From assembly GCF_007990445.1 (NCBI RefSeq), contig NZ_AP019841.1, positions 2,046,001 to 2,110,000 of the forward strand: a DNA stretch of 64,000 nt, in the 5' to 3' direction. The notes under the pieces are model-generated. The model saw only the letters and a list, made by a program, of their open reading frames with translations, made no database searches and was not told the DNA's origin. Origin of the DNA: Leptotrichia wadei (GTDB lineage Bacteria; Fusobacteriota; Fusobacteriia; Fusobacteriales; Leptotrichiaceae). This document shows, in pieces, positions 51,062 to 60,264 of the stretch. The first letter of the stretch is position 1; every line of letters starts with the position of its first letter. The translations under genes and the position numbers were made by a program.

Positions 51062-53921
51062 CGCCTAATTCATCCTCCCCTCTACAAATATTTTTATACT
51101 CTTTGTAAAAATAATTTTTTGGATCTTTATAATTTCCTAAATCATAAAATTGAGAATTTCGATAGTTACTAACCACTTCTTCAACAGCCTTTTTAGTCAA
51201 TATTTTATCCTCACTTCTATTATCTGGCACCAATTTACCTTCCCAAGTGTCAACAACAATCTTCTTAATATTTTCTTTGCCATCATTCTCCAACATTATC
51301 GAATAATAATCCAACTGTTCCATCGCTTTATAAACCTTATCATTTTTATAACTATTGTAACTATCTTTCAATTTTCCAGACTTATAATCAAATAAATAAT
51401 CCTTGTCACTAGTTTTTATATGTAAATCCGTAACCCCATTGATAAACACATTTTCAAACAATTCTTTTTCTGAAGATAATTTTATTCTCTCCTCAAAATG
51501 AATTTCGATATTCTTTTCTGCTTCCAATTTTTCAATCAATTCTTTAAAATATTTCTCTGCCGAATTCAAAATCTCTTCAAACGAAACTTTTCTATAAAAT
51601 TCCAAATATTCCTTAGGAACCTTATAATCAAATGAATTTAGCACTTTTTTCAAAATTTCTGATAATTGATCTCGATCAATTTTAAAAGTTTTATTCTCCA
51701 AAGCAACCTTATTTTCCATTACAACATTTTCATAAAAAGCATGAATTATCGTTCCAAAAATCTTAACATTTATTTCATCCTCGATTTCTTCGACTTCCTG
51801 CTCACCAATCGCTTTTTCCAAATAATATCCATACTCAAAATCTCTCATTTTCTCAAACGAATAATATCCTAAACTCAATTTTTCATTTTTTATTTTCTCA
51901 AAATTTTTCTCCAATTTCGATGGAATAAACTCTCCAATTTCCTTTTTCTCCCATTTCTCTTTTCTATCCTTCAAGAAATATTTTTTTACAAAATAAAGCT
52001 CTTCCGCTTCACTTATTTCACCTTTCGTAACTTCAATTCCATACTTCAACTTCAATTCTTCAATAACACTCGCTGAATCAATATTCTTCTCCAAATCCTT
52101 GACATACGCCAAATACACATTTTTTGCCGCAAGAATATTTTGATAAATTTTAAACAATTCAATCAATTTTTTATCATCACTTGTAGGAAGCCCCATTTTT
52201 GCACGCTGAACTTTTGAGAATAAAAAATTATGAATTTTTACTTTTGGAAATGAATCCTGTAAATTCAAAATAATTACATTTTCCTTCGTATTTTCAGAAA
52301 TATTTTCAAATGAATTTATCGAAAAGCTGTCTTCAGACTCATCTTCAGCACTATCTTCCAAAGTCAATCCAATCGACTTTTTATCCAAATATTTCAAAAA
52401 TAATTTCAACAAATTAGCCGAAACATTCTCATTAAAAAATTTATCCCACAGATTATCAAAACTAAAATCTTCAAGCACAACCATTTCTGACAAAGCCTCA
52501 AAATATTTGTCTTTTACATTCTTGTCCTGTTTCACTTTCTTCTCATTATCCAAATAAATTTTTTCCAAGTAATCGCTATATTCTTTCAACGTAGTATATC
52601 CATAAATTTCTTCCAACTTTTCAACAAATTTAATAATTTTACAAACAGCTGTCATTCTTTGATTGTAAATTTCCTTAAATTTTTCCTTTTGGTTCTCTTT
52701 TTCTAATTTTTCTAAAACTTCTTGATTTATTCGCTCCAATTCCTCTTTTGAAATGTACTTATAATCCTTTGAAACCAAATCTTGAAAAATATAATAACTT
52801 TCCTTCAAGTTAAAAATCTCCAATAAATCATTTGATTTATAGGCGTCATAAAAATCTTTCACTCGAAATAAAAGTAATTTCTCCTTATCTTTCCTATCAA
52901 TTTCCTTCACGTTATCTAGCAAATTGTAAATCAAATTCAAAATTCGATAGATTTTCGTATCCTTCATCGTTATTTCCAAATTTGAAGAAATCTTTTTCTG
53001 TCTCAAAAGCTGATAATCACTTTTTGCCTCTTCAGCATTTTCCTGTGCCTCAAAAATCCGATAATTTTCTTTCAAATTATCATTTTCCTTGCTCACTTTT
53101 CTATTCTCTTTCTCAACTTCCTCCAACTTTCTAACTAGCCCCAACAATTCTCCAAATTTACTACTAAATTCATGAATTTCCACATTTATATTCTTTTTAT
53201 CAAAAATTTCCTTCGCTGGCAATGAAAAATTTTCAGATATTTTCAATTCTTTTTCATTAAAATCATTTTCTGATAATTGCAAGATATTTTCCACAATCAG
53301 ACCTTTTTCCTCAAATTTTTCCACAATTTCCTTTTCAAACGGAGAAAATTTCACTTTATTCACAAAATAAATTTTTTTGTATCTTTTCAAAAAATTATTT
53401 GAAATATTTTCCACATTTCTAAGCATATATGGCAAAATCAGTCCTTTTAACTGACAAGTTTCTTTTACCTTTTCATCCACCATTTTCAGCGTTTCAAACA
53501 ATTCTTCCTGCCATTTTTCCAACTCAACTTTTTCCAAATCAATCTTATATTCTTGTAATTCTGCAAACAAGTTGTAATAATTATAGGCAATGTCGATAAT
53601 ATCGTAATAACTCGACACCTCCAATTTTTTTTTCAACTTCTCGTTCAACGAATTGTAAAATAATACAACTTGCTTTTCCTCTTTTATCACAATTTTGTCT
53701 GTCACAAACAAATTTTCATAAAAATCATAATTATTCATCATCTTAAAATTCTGAAAAATCCCTAATTCCCTCTGCATTTCCTCATCTCGTAAAAATTCCC
53801 TTTTAATCTCAAAAAATGAAGCCGAATTTTCAAACACAAAAAGAACATCTTCATTTTTCCTAAATTCTTCAAATAATATCTCTTTTAAATTAGATCCAAT
53901 TTCTTTATAACTAATTTTCAT
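51048..53921 (-). CDS. addB: AddB-like helicase/nuclease partner subunit
   Basis: A 957-residue partner of AddA. There is no Walker A motif, as the N-terminal helicase-like half of AddB is inactive in this family. The C-terminal nuclease is visible: GTIIHAFYENV, HFEERIKL, NGVTDLHIKTSDKDYLFDYKSG with the Asp-X-Lys of PD-(D/E)XK, and QLDYYSIMLEN. B. subtilis AddB carries a 4Fe-4S cluster held by four Cys near the nuclease; here the only Cys near the end is NICRGED and just three occur in the whole protein, so the cluster appears absent. It overlaps addA. Confidence 0.82.
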   Translation of the reverse strand: MKISYKEIGSNLKEILFEEFRKNEDVLFVFENSASFFEIKREFLRDEEMQRELGIFQNFKMMNNYDFYENLFVTDKIVIKEEKQVVLFYNSLNEKLKKKLEVSSYYDIIDIAYNYYNLFAELQEYKIDLEKVELEKWQEELFETLKMVDEKVKETCQLKGLILPYMLRNVENISNNFLKRYKKIYFVNKVKFSPFEKEIVEKFEEKGLIVENILQLSENDFNEKELKISENFSLPAKEIFDKKNINVEIHEFSSKFGELLGLVRKLEEVEKENRKVSKENDNLKENYRIFEAQENAEEAKSDYQLLRQKKISSNLEITMKDTKIYRILNLIYNLLDNVKEIDRKDKEKLLLFRVKDFYDAYKSNDLLEIFNLKESYYIFQDLVSKDYKYISKEELERINQEVLEKLEKENQKEKFKEIYNQRMTAVCKIIKFVEKLEEIYGYTTLKEYSDYLEKIYLDNEKKVKQDKNVKDKYFEALSEMVVLEDFSFDNLWDKFFNENVSANLLKLFLKYLDKKSIGLTLEDSAEDESEDSFSINSFENISENTKENVIILNLQDSFPKVKIHNFLFSKVQRAKMGLPTSDDKKLIELFKIYQNILAAKNVYLAYVKDLEKNIDSASVIEELKLKYGIEVTKGEISEAEELYFVKKYFLKDRKEKWEKKEIGEFIPSKLEKNFEKIKNEKLSLGYYSFEKMRDFEYGYYLEKAIGEQEVEEIEDEINVKIFGTIIHAFYENVVMENKVALENKTFKIDRDQLSEILKKVLNSFDYKVPKEYLEFYRKVSFEEILNSAEKYFKELIEKLEAEKNIEIHFEERIKLSSEKELFENVFINGVTDLHIKTSDKDYLFDYKSGKLKDSYNSYKNDKVYKAMEQLDYYSIMLENDGKENIKKIVVDTWEGKLVPDNRSEDKILTKKAVEEVVSNYRNSQFYDLGNYKDPKNYFYKEYKNICRGEDELGDEEE

Positions 53922-54041
53922 AATATTCTTCCCTCCCTAATGTTAAAATTTTTCTTTTAAATTTTAATTCTATAATCAAATTAAAATTGTTGTGATTTTT
54001 TTAGAACAAAATTGACTGTTTGAACTTTTTCCAAACCTTTA

Positions 54042-54047
54042 ATTATA
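54042..54047 (-). promoter_or_regulatory. Possible addB -10
   Basis: TATAAT on the minus strand, ~120 nt upstream of addB, with only a T-rich -35 region. Confidence 0.35.
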
Positions 54048-54104
54048 ATCAATTTAAAAATTTTAAAAAAATCCTTATTAAAAAGCGAGTTTCAATTCTA
54101 TTTC

Positions 54105-54125
54105 AAAAAAACGCTTAGACAAGCG
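54105..54125 (-). terminator. Intrinsic terminator of a possible small RNA
   Basis: On the minus strand CGCTT-GTCT-AAGCG (54112-54125) followed by TTTTTTT. It lies ~180 nt upstream of the addB start codon and ~230 nt after the secG stop. Confidence 0.7.
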
Positions 54126-54232
54126 GGGATTGTAAAAGGGATGACAACTGATCACCTTTACATTAAAAAATGAAAAAACAAAAAACTACAGAAAAAATTT
54201 TTATTGACAAAAATTCACTTTATAAATTATCT
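54105..54232 (-). ncRNA. Candidate small RNA, ~130 nt
   Basis: A minus-strand unit bounded by a promoter-like TATAAT (54239-54244, with TTCAGT 17 bp upstream) and the terminator at 54105-54125. Inside, TGTAAAGG pairs with CCTTTTACA (about 54132-54163). Identity with known RNA families is not recognised. Confidence 0.35.
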
Positions 54233-54264
54233 TTTATTATTATAACATTTTTCTGAAAAAAACT

Positions 54265-54299
54265 GAAAAAAATCACAGCCAATATTCTTAACTGTGATT
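54265..54299 (-). terminator. Intrinsic terminator of tpiA-secG
   Basis: AATCACAG (54271-54278) pairs with CTGTGATT (54292-54299). On the minus strand the stem runs into TTTTT, and it lies ~60 nt after the secG stop. Confidence 0.85.
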
Positions 54300-54358
54300 C
54301 TAATATCTTTACAAAAAATCAAAAAAACTTACTTTTTAAAATTTCTATTCAAAATTAT

Positions 54359-54565
54359 TTATCTTACAATTTGGAATAAAATTGCAACGACTAGAAATAA
54401 TGTTGCAACTATTTCTGTAAATTTTTCAATTCCTTCTTTTTCTTCATCCAAGATATTTGCAGAACTTTTTGCTAAACCTTGGCTTCTGTCTGGCTGTAGT
54501 AAAATTACGCTTATCATGATGATTGATAAAATTACTAAAGCTATAATTAATAAATTTTCTAACAC
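54359..54565 (-). CDS. secG: Preprotein translocase subunit SecG
   Basis: A 68-residue protein with two membrane spans (LLIIALVILSIIMISVILL and VATLFLVVAILFQIV) linked by a polar loop with LLQPDRSQGLAKS, matching the conserved SecG loop (LLQxGKGAG-like). SecG assists SecYE in protein export. The start is a GTG at 54565 with AGGAGG 10 nt upstream; it begins MLENLL. It lies 66 nt downstream of tpiA, a common secG neighbour. Confidence 0.93.
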   Translation of the reverse strand: MLENLLIIALVILSIIMISVILLQPDRSQGLAKSSANILDEEKEGIEKFTEIVATLFLVVAILFQIVR

Positions 54566-54631
54566 TTTATTAGTTCCTCCTATAATCTAAAAAACAAGAG
54601 AATAGCTAATTATTTTTTATTTTCAAAACAA

Positions 54632-55399
54632 TTATTTAGCTGCTGCATCTCCAGCTTTTATTATTACAGCGAATTTTTCAGGAATTAAACTTGCTCCTCC
54701 TACTAATCCACCGTCAATGTCTGTTTGTGCAATTAAGTCAGCTGCATTTCCATCGTTCATTGAACCACCGTATTGAACTGTTACATTTTCTGCAACTTCT
54801 TTTCCGTATAAGTCAGTCAATAATCCTCTGATGAATGCATGAACTTCTTGAGCTTGATCTGGAGTGGCAGTTTTACCTGTTCCAATTGCCCATACTGGTT
54901 CATAAGCAAGTACAACATTTGCCATTTGTTCAGCTGTAACGTCTTTTAATCCACCAACAATTTGAGTTTTTACAACGTCGTTAGTTGTTCCAGCTTCTCT
55001 TTGTTCTAATTTTTCTCCAATACATAAAATTGGTTTTAAGTCGTGAGCTAATGCTGATTTTACTTTTTCATTGATAATTTCATCATTTTCATGGTAATAT
55101 TCTCTTCTTTCAGAATGTCCTAAAATTACATATTCCACACCTAAATCTTTTAACATTAATGGTGAAACTTCTCCAGTATATGCTCCACTTTCTTTAGCGT
55201 TCATATTTTCAGCGGCAATTTTAATGTTGCTTCCTGCAGTTTCTCTAGTTGCTGTTTCCAATGCAGTAAAAGGTGCTCCAATTATAATTCCTGCATTTTT
55301 AACATCTGCTACTAAAGGTTTCAATTCATTAAAGAATTTTGCTGCTTCTTTCGCAGTTTTGTTCATTTTCCAGTTTCCAGCTACTATTACTTTTCTCAT
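54632..55399 (-). CDS. tpiA: Triose-phosphate isomerase
   Basis: About 255 residues from the ATG at 55399 (GGAGG 8 nt upstream; an in-frame ATG at 55414 precedes the binding site). The enzyme interconverts dihydroxyacetone phosphate and glyceraldehyde 3-phosphate. Catalytic residues: Asn/Lys in AGNWKMNKT, His in GHSERRE and Glu in AYEPVWAIGTGKTA; the phosphate loop is YGGSMNDGN and LVGGASL. It has a good promoter (55439-55467) and shares a terminator with secG. Confidence 0.98.
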   Translation of the reverse strand: MRKVIVAGNWKMNKTAKEAAKFFNELKPLVADVKNAGIIIGAPFTALETATRETAGSNIKIAAENMNAKESGAYTGEVSPLMLKDLGVEYVILGHSERREYYHENDEIINEKVKSALAHDLKPILCIGEKLEQREAGTTNDVVKTQIVGGLKDVTAEQMANVVLAYEPVWAIGTGKTATPDQAQEVHAFIRGLLTDLYGKEVAENVTVQYGGSMNDGNAADLIAQTDIDGGLVGGASLIPEKFAVIIKAGDAAAK

Positions 55400-55438
55400 A
55401 GTTTTTTCCTCCATTATTTATTTAATACATTTTCTTTT

Positions 55439-55467
55439 ATTTTACCATATATTACCTTTTTTATCAA
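55439..55467 (-). promoter_or_regulatory. Promoter of tpiA-secG
   Basis: On the minus strand TTGATA (55462-55467), 17-bp spacer, TAAAAT (55439-55444) with TGG before the -10 (extended -10). Confidence 0.75.
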
Positions 55468-55501
55468 TGCTGATACATCGAATTTTTTTCTTGAATATTT
55501 T

Positions 55502-55524
55502 ATACTATTTCCCATTTAAATAGC
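55502..55524. repeat. Family B intergenic repeat (reverse orientation)
   Basis: ATACTATTTCCCATTTAAATAGC matches the 59128-side end of the MITE-like copy in reverse complement. It adjoins the tpiA promoter. Confidence 0.6.
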
Positions 55525-55604
55525 AGGCTTACAAGAATCCAAAAACTCTTAATAGCAAATAATATAAAATATAACTTCTATCTTTAAACAGAGTTTAAAT
55601 TAAT

Positions 55605-56090
55605 TTATATAATCCAAAAATCAAAATCTTCACTTATTTGATCATATTTTTTATCTTTTCCAAGAATATCTGCAAATTCCTTAAAATCTTCGCCAGTTTT
55701 TCTCAAGTACTCTTCATTTCCTACAACTTCTTCTATTTTTTCTGAAATTCCATCCCACGATTTGTAAATGTCAGGTATTATTTTCAGACCTTCTTCAGTT
55801 ATTTTCGTAATTGAATTTTTTCCAGACTTTTCCCTTTTCACATATCCTTTGGAAATTAATCTATCCACAAAGCGTGTAACTGTCGATGGAGCTATTGCCA
55901 ATGTTTCAGATATTTGATTTACTGTAAGCCCATTTTCTTCTTCCTTCAATATAATCATCAAAAATCCGTGCGTTGGATAAATATCTATCTTTTCAAATGA
56001 TTCTTCCGCTATTTTATTAACTATTCTAAACATCTTTGAAATTGAAAAATAAATACATTTTTGAATTTCCATTTTTCCTTTATTATCCAT
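55605..56090 (-). CDS. MarR family transcriptional regulator
   Basis: A 161-residue dimeric DNA-binding repressor. The winged helix is visible: VNQISETLAIAPSTVTRFVDRLISKGYVKREKS, residues ~56-90, followed by the wing KNSITKITEEG. N- and C-terminal helices would form the dimer interface. GGGAG precedes the ATG. It lies 19 nt downstream of the AI-2E family gene in the same orientation, so it may respond to a small molecule and control that exporter, as MarR genes often do for adjacent transport genes. No operator was identified. Confidence 0.93.
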   Translation of the reverse strand: MDNKGKMEIQKCIYFSISKMFRIVNKIAEESFEKIDIYPTHGFLMIILKEEENGLTVNQISETLAIAPSTVTRFVDRLISKGYVKREKSGKNSITKITEEGLKIIPDIYKSWDGISEKIEEVVGNEEYLRKTGEDFKEFADILGKDKKYDQISEDFDFWII

Positions 56091-56109
56091 AAATTTTCAC
56101 TCCCTTTTC

Positions 56110-57330
56110 TCATTTTCTGTTTTTATTTAATTTATTATCTACAGTATATTTTTCCCAAAAAAACAGGAAAGCTAATTTAATAATGATATATGCAGGAATT
56201 GCAATAAATGCTCCTCCAATTCCAAATAAAGCTCCTCCAATAAGAACTACCAGAAGCGTCGTAATTGGATGCATTTCTACAGATTTTCCAGTAAGCCACG
56301 GTTTTACAATATTTGCTTCTATTGTTTGTACAATCGTAATTAGCACTACAATAAAAATCACTAATTTAAATGATTTTGTAAAAGCATAAAGTATAGCCGG
56401 AATCAGTCCAATAAACGGACCAATAAACGGAATCACATTCCCAAAACCTATAATTACTGAAAAAAGCATACTGTAATCCATTTTCAAAAAATAAAATATT
56501 ATAAATGATACAACTCCAACTATCATACTGTCAAGTGCTGTTACAAGAATATATTTCCCAATTGTTTCATCCATATTTTTTATAAGAACAATCAAGTCTT
56601 CCCTATCCATATTCTGCAATGCTCTCTTAACCCCATTTTCCATATTATCATAACTGAAAATAAGCATTATTGTAAAAATAGGAGTCATAAACAGCAGGCT
56701 GAATGTGCTGCTTATCAGCGAAAAACTTGAACTTAATACTTTTATGACATTAGATACAATTATATCCTTAGAACTCATCAGAGAACTTTTAAGGTCGATA
56801 TTATTACTTTTAAGAAATCCAAAAAAATTATTTTGAAGCTTTTCCTGATTTTTTAGCAAGAAATCAATAAGACTCGATACCTGCTTTGTAAATATCGGCA
56901 CAATTGTCAAAACAATGTAAAGAAAAATCACAAAAAATATAGTCAGTACAAGTAAAATTGCAAATGTACGATTTAATTTAATTCTTTTTTTCTTCTTGCT
57001 CTGCGAAATATCATTAAACAACTCTATTTTTTTTCTTTTTTCTGAATCGCTTATATTCATCTTTTCCACTTTTTCCAGCTCATTAAGTTTATCATTTTTT
57101 AAAAAAATGTCATTTTTGTTTTTTTCACTTATCATATCAATAAAAGGCATAAGACAGTATACGATTATAAACGATAAAATAAATGGAAAAATTGTACTTG
57201 TAACAAGTTTTATTTGTTTTGCGAAATTATCGTAAACTCTAAAAAATAACAAAAGTGCCAAAAGTGCCAATACCGTTACAATTAAAATATTTCTTAATTT
57301 TAACAGCTTTTCCTCATTGTAAAATTTCAT
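56110..57330 (-). CDS. AI-2E family (UPF0118) membrane protein
   Basis: A 406-residue polytopic protein. Two N-terminal spans (ILIVTVLALLALLLFF and LVTSTIFPFILSFIIVYCL) precede a cytoplasmic Lys/Asp-rich loop, then further spans with IGFGNVIPFIGPFIGLIPA and LLVVLIGGALFGIGGAFIAIPAY, the hallmark of the family. Members include transporters for AI-2, Na+/H+ and other solutes, so AI-2 export is not implied. AGGAA precedes the ATG. The marR-type gene follows it and der lies upstream. Confidence 0.92.
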   Translation of the reverse strand: MKFYNEEKLLKLRNILIVTVLALLALLLFFRVYDNFAKQIKLVTSTIFPFILSFIIVYCLMPFIDMISEKNKNDIFLKNDKLNELEKVEKMNISDSEKRKKIELFNDISQSKKKKRIKLNRTFAILLVLTIFFVIFLYIVLTIVPIFTKQVSSLIDFLLKNQEKLQNNFFGFLKSNNIDLKSSLMSSKDIIVSNVIKVLSSSFSLISSTFSLLFMTPIFTIMLIFSYDNMENGVKRALQNMDREDLIVLIKNMDETIGKYILVTALDSMIVGVVSFIIFYFLKMDYSMLFSVIIGFGNVIPFIGPFIGLIPAILYAFTKSFKLVIFIVVLITIVQTIEANIVKPWLTGKSVEMHPITTLLVVLIGGALFGIGGAFIAIPAYIIIKLAFLFFWEKYTVDNKLNKNRK

Positions 57331-57406
57331 TCACTTTTCCTTTCTATAACACCAGTTTCTAAAATATAGAAAATTTTTATTAAACAGTAATTCTAAATTT
57401 ATAAAT

Positions 57407-58732
57407 CTATCCAAAAGACTTTTCACTCTTCTTATTAAATACAATATCAATCGGACATCCTTCAAATCCAAAATATTCCCTCAATTTATTTTCAATATAT
57501 CTTTGATAAGAAAAATGTATTAATTCTGGATTATTTGCAAAAAATACAAATTTCGGCGGTGCTTGGCTTACTTGTGTTGCATAATTTATTTTTACTGCTC
57601 GACCTTTTCTCGTTGGAACCGGATTTTGCGCTATTATTTCTGACAAAATCTGATTCAAAAGACCAGTAGTTATCTTTTTATGATATTCCTCATTAATAAA
57701 TCTAGCCTGCTCTAAAATATTCAAAGTTCTTTTTCCAGTCAATGCCGAAATTGTAACAATCGGCGCATAATCCAAGAACGCCAGATCAGCCTTCACAAGC
57801 TCAGTAAATTCCTTTACGCTATTATTATCCTTTTCAATTAAATCCCATTTATTTATGGCAATAATAATCGGCTTTCTCTCCTCATAAATCATTCCAGCGA
57901 TTCTCTTATCCTGATCTGTCAAAAGTTCTGTCGCATCCAGCATAAGCACACATACATCCGCCCTTTTTATAGATTTCATTGCACGTAATACACTGTAATA
58001 CTCAATATCATCTTCCACTTTTGACTTTCTACGGATTCCCGCTGTATCAATTAAAGTATAAGTTTCTCCATCATATTTCAAGCTGGAATCAATCGTATCC
58101 CTTGTTGTCCCTGCAATATCACTTACAATAGAACGCTCTTCATTCAAAAGTTTATTTACAAGCGAAGATTTCCCGGCATTCGGTCTTCCCAAAATGGCAA
58201 TACTAAGTCCATCTTCAGTTTGCTTTATCTTTTTATCCTCAAATTTTTCAATTACAGCATCCAGCAAATCTCCCAAGTTTGTCTTATGCTCTCCGGAAAT
58301 TCCAATAACTTCCTCAAATCCTAGTCCATAAAACTCAAAAATATTTTCCTGATCACGCATATAATTATCAATTTTATTTACAGCTACAACAACTTTTTTA
58401 TCCTGCTTTCTAAGTACAGTTGCTACATCTTCATCAAGTCCTGTAATACCAGCCTTCCCATCAACCAAAAATATAATTACATCCGCTTCATCAATTGCAA
58501 CTTGTGCCTGCTGCTTAATTTTCCCCATCATAAAATCCTCAGTTCGTGGCTCAAGCCCACCAGTATCCACCAGTATAAATTCTTTCCCGCTCCATTCCAT
58601 CTCACGATACAGCCTATCTCTAGTAACTCCAGGCTCATCCTTCACAATTGACAGCCTGTCCCCCACTAATTTATTAAATAACGTTGATTTCCCCACATTG
58701 GGCCTACCAACAATTGCTACCGTATGTTTCAT
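57407..58732 (-). CDS. der: GTPase Der (EngA), ribosome assembly
   Basis: About 441 residues from the ATG at 58732; GGAGGG precedes it by 5 nt (an in-frame ATG at 58744 overlaps the site). Two GTPase domains: GRPNVGKS near residue 9, DEPGVTRDRL, DTGGLEPR and NKID; then GRPNAGKS, VSDIAGTTRDTIDS, DTAGIRRKS and NKWDL. A KH-like C-terminal domain (VKINYATQVSQAPPKFVFF) follows. Der is essential for 50S ribosome assembly in bacteria studied. Confidence 0.98.
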   Translation of the reverse strand: MKHTVAIVGRPNVGKSTLFNKLVGDRLSIVKDEPGVTRDRLYREMEWSGKEFILVDTGGLEPRTEDFMMGKIKQQAQVAIDEADVIIFLVDGKAGITGLDEDVATVLRKQDKKVVVAVNKIDNYMRDQENIFEFYGLGFEEVIGISGEHKTNLGDLLDAVIEKFEDKKIKQTEDGLSIAILGRPNAGKSSLVNKLLNEERSIVSDIAGTTRDTIDSSLKYDGETYTLIDTAGIRRKSKVEDDIEYYSVLRAMKSIKRADVCVLMLDATELLTDQDKRIAGMIYEERKPIIIAINKWDLIEKDNNSVKEFTELVKADLAFLDYAPIVTISALTGKRTLNILEQARFINEEYHKKITTGLLNQILSEIIAQNPVPTRKGRAVKINYATQVSQAPPKFVFFANNPELIHFSYQRYIENKLREYFGFEGCPIDIVFNKKSEKSFG

Positions 58733-58744
58733 TTTTCCCTCCAT

Positions 58745-59169
58745 TTTTTATTTTTATAATTTTATAATAAAAAAATATATTATTTAAACAAAAATCGCAT
58801 TAAATCAGTTCAATTTCAAACAAATTCATTTATATTTCAAATTAAATTTGAATATACAATATATTTTATCATATTTTTTACATTTTTATTAGTCTTTTTT
58901 TTATAATATTACAAAAATATATCTATAAAATAAATAGGAATTGCTAAAATTAACTAAAGAAGTGGAAAAGATATTGAAAAAGTCTTTAGAGAAAGAATAA
59001 ATAAAACATTGATTATAATACTAAATCCCATTTAAAAAACAGAAATTATATTTTATATTACTGGCAAAAAGGCTTACCCTCTTATAAAAAATTCATAATT
59101 AATCCGTTATTTAAATGGGAAATAGTATAAAGTATTATTTAATTAAAATCCAAAAATAATTTCTAAAAA
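58745..59169. other. Intergenic region upstream of der
   Basis: 425 bases with no supported gene. A stretch at 58938-59000 encodes 20 open codons ending in a stop and may be a gene tail remnant. The family B MITE-like unit fills 59018-59128. Confidence 0.5.
59018..59128. repeat. Family B MITE-like unit (two-ended copy)
   Basis: ATACTAAATCCCATTTAAA and TTTAAATGGGAAATAGTAT are terminal inverted repeats (17 of 19 bases pair). The inside shares AACAGAAATTATATTTTATA and AAAAATTCATAATTAAT with the copy at 24196-24298. Confidence 0.7.
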
Positions 59170-60096
59170 TTACATATTTTTCAAAACTAATTCTACGATA
59201 TTTTCAGCTCTTAATCCATAATTTGTAAGCATAGTTTCTCCATCTGCACTTTGTCCAAAAATATCTTGTATTCCATGTTTTATCACTTTTGTGGGATGAA
59301 CTTCAGATAAATATTCTGAAACTGCGCTTCCCAATCCTCCAATTACCGAATGTTCTTCACTTGTTACAATAAATTTACATTCTTTCGCAGCTTTTAAAAT
59401 AGTTTCTGTATCTAGCGGCTTTATTGTTGAAACATTGATTACTCTTGCTTTTATTCCTTTTTCTTCCAATAGTTTTTCAGCTTTTAAAGCCTCTGAAACC
59501 ATAAGTCCTGTAGCTAATATTGCTACATCATCACCTTGTGTCAAAGTTACGGCTTTTCCTATTTCAAATGTATAATCTTCATCGAATAATACTGGAATAT
59601 TCAATCTTCCAAGTCTTACATAGACAGGCCCTTCATATTCAGCCGCTGCAAAAATCATTTTTTCTGTTTCAACCGCATCTGCTGGCGATAATACAACCAT
59701 TCCTGGAATTGCACGCATTAAAGCCACATCTTCAACTGATTGGTGCGAACCTCCATCTTCTCCTAACGAAACTCCTGCATGAGTTGGACAGATTTTCACA
59801 TTTAATTGAGTATATGCTACCGAATTTCTAATTTGATCAAAAGCACGTCCTGCTGCAAAATGTGCAAAAGTCGAAGCAAATGCTATTTTACCAGTTGTTG
59901 CAATTCCTGCTGCGGTTGCAATCATGTCAGCTTCTGCAATTCCAATGTTTATATGTCTTTCTGGAAATTCCTTTTGAAAATATGCAGTCATTGTCGATTT
60001 TGACAAATCAGCTTCCAGAACCACTACATCTTTATTTATTTTCCCTAATTTAACCAATGTTTCCCCGTAAGCTACTCTAGTTGATTTTTTTTCCAT
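59170..60096 (-). CDS. Transketolase, C-terminal (pyrimidine/catalytic partner) subunit
   Basis: About 308 residues from the ATG at 60096, preferred because AGGAG lies 9 nt before it. It carries the second half of transketolase: VAYGETLVKLGK, EADLSKSTMTAYFQKEFPERHINIGIAEADM with the catalytic Glu in the IGIAE block, and the C-terminal TTEEHSVIGGLGSAVSEYL-like portion. Together with the N-terminal subunit it makes the TPP enzyme of the non-oxidative pentose phosphate pathway. The two genes are in the expected order (N-half upstream) but with a 168-nt gap. Confidence 0.94.
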   Translation of the reverse strand: MEKKSTRVAYGETLVKLGKINKDVVVLEADLSKSTMTAYFQKEFPERHINIGIAEADMIATAAGIATTGKIAFASTFAHFAAGRAFDQIRNSVAYTQLNVKICPTHAGVSLGEDGGSHQSVEDVALMRAIPGMVVLSPADAVETEKMIFAAAEYEGPVYVRLGRLNIPVLFDEDYTFEIGKAVTLTQGDDVAILATGLMVSEALKAEKLLEEKGIKARVINVSTIKPLDTETILKAAKECKFIVTSEEHSVIGGLGSAVSEYLSEVHPTKVIKHGIQDIFGQSADGETMLTNYGLRAENIVELVLKNM

Positions 60097-60264
60097 TCTC
60101 ATATTCTCCTATTTTTTTTATTTTGGTCATTTTTAAAGTTTATAAAATCCAATTAATGCAATACTTTAAATTTTTATATTCGCATATTGAATCAAAAAAA
60201 TTATAACTTTAAATATTCATATTCTTTATTGCAAACCTTAAATTTTTCCTTCAGCACCAGTCTT

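Larger units (their letters stand above)
53922..54358. other. Intergenic region with a possible small-RNA unit
   Basis: No ORF. It contains, on the minus strand: the secG terminator (54265-54299), a -10 TATAAT (54239-54244), a hairpin (about 54130-54165), a terminator (54105-54125), and a further -10 TATAAT (54042-54047) that could serve addB. Confidence 0.6.

Noticed and set aside
54204-54232. TTGACA with a 17-bp spacer on the plus strand, taken as a promoter
   Set aside because: The -10 (TTATCT) is poor and it would read convergently into secG with no gene to drive; chance match in AT-rich DNA is likely.
36090-57330. LuxS and the AI-2E family gene as an AI-2 signalling pair
   Set aside because: They are 20 kb apart, in separate operons, and the AI-2E family covers many transporter functions; co-occurrence is not evidence of a system.
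58938-59000. Twenty open codons (ELLKLTKEVEKILKKS...) ending in a stop
   Set aside because: Looks like the tail of a lost gene, but it is too short and has no start or binding site to annotate.
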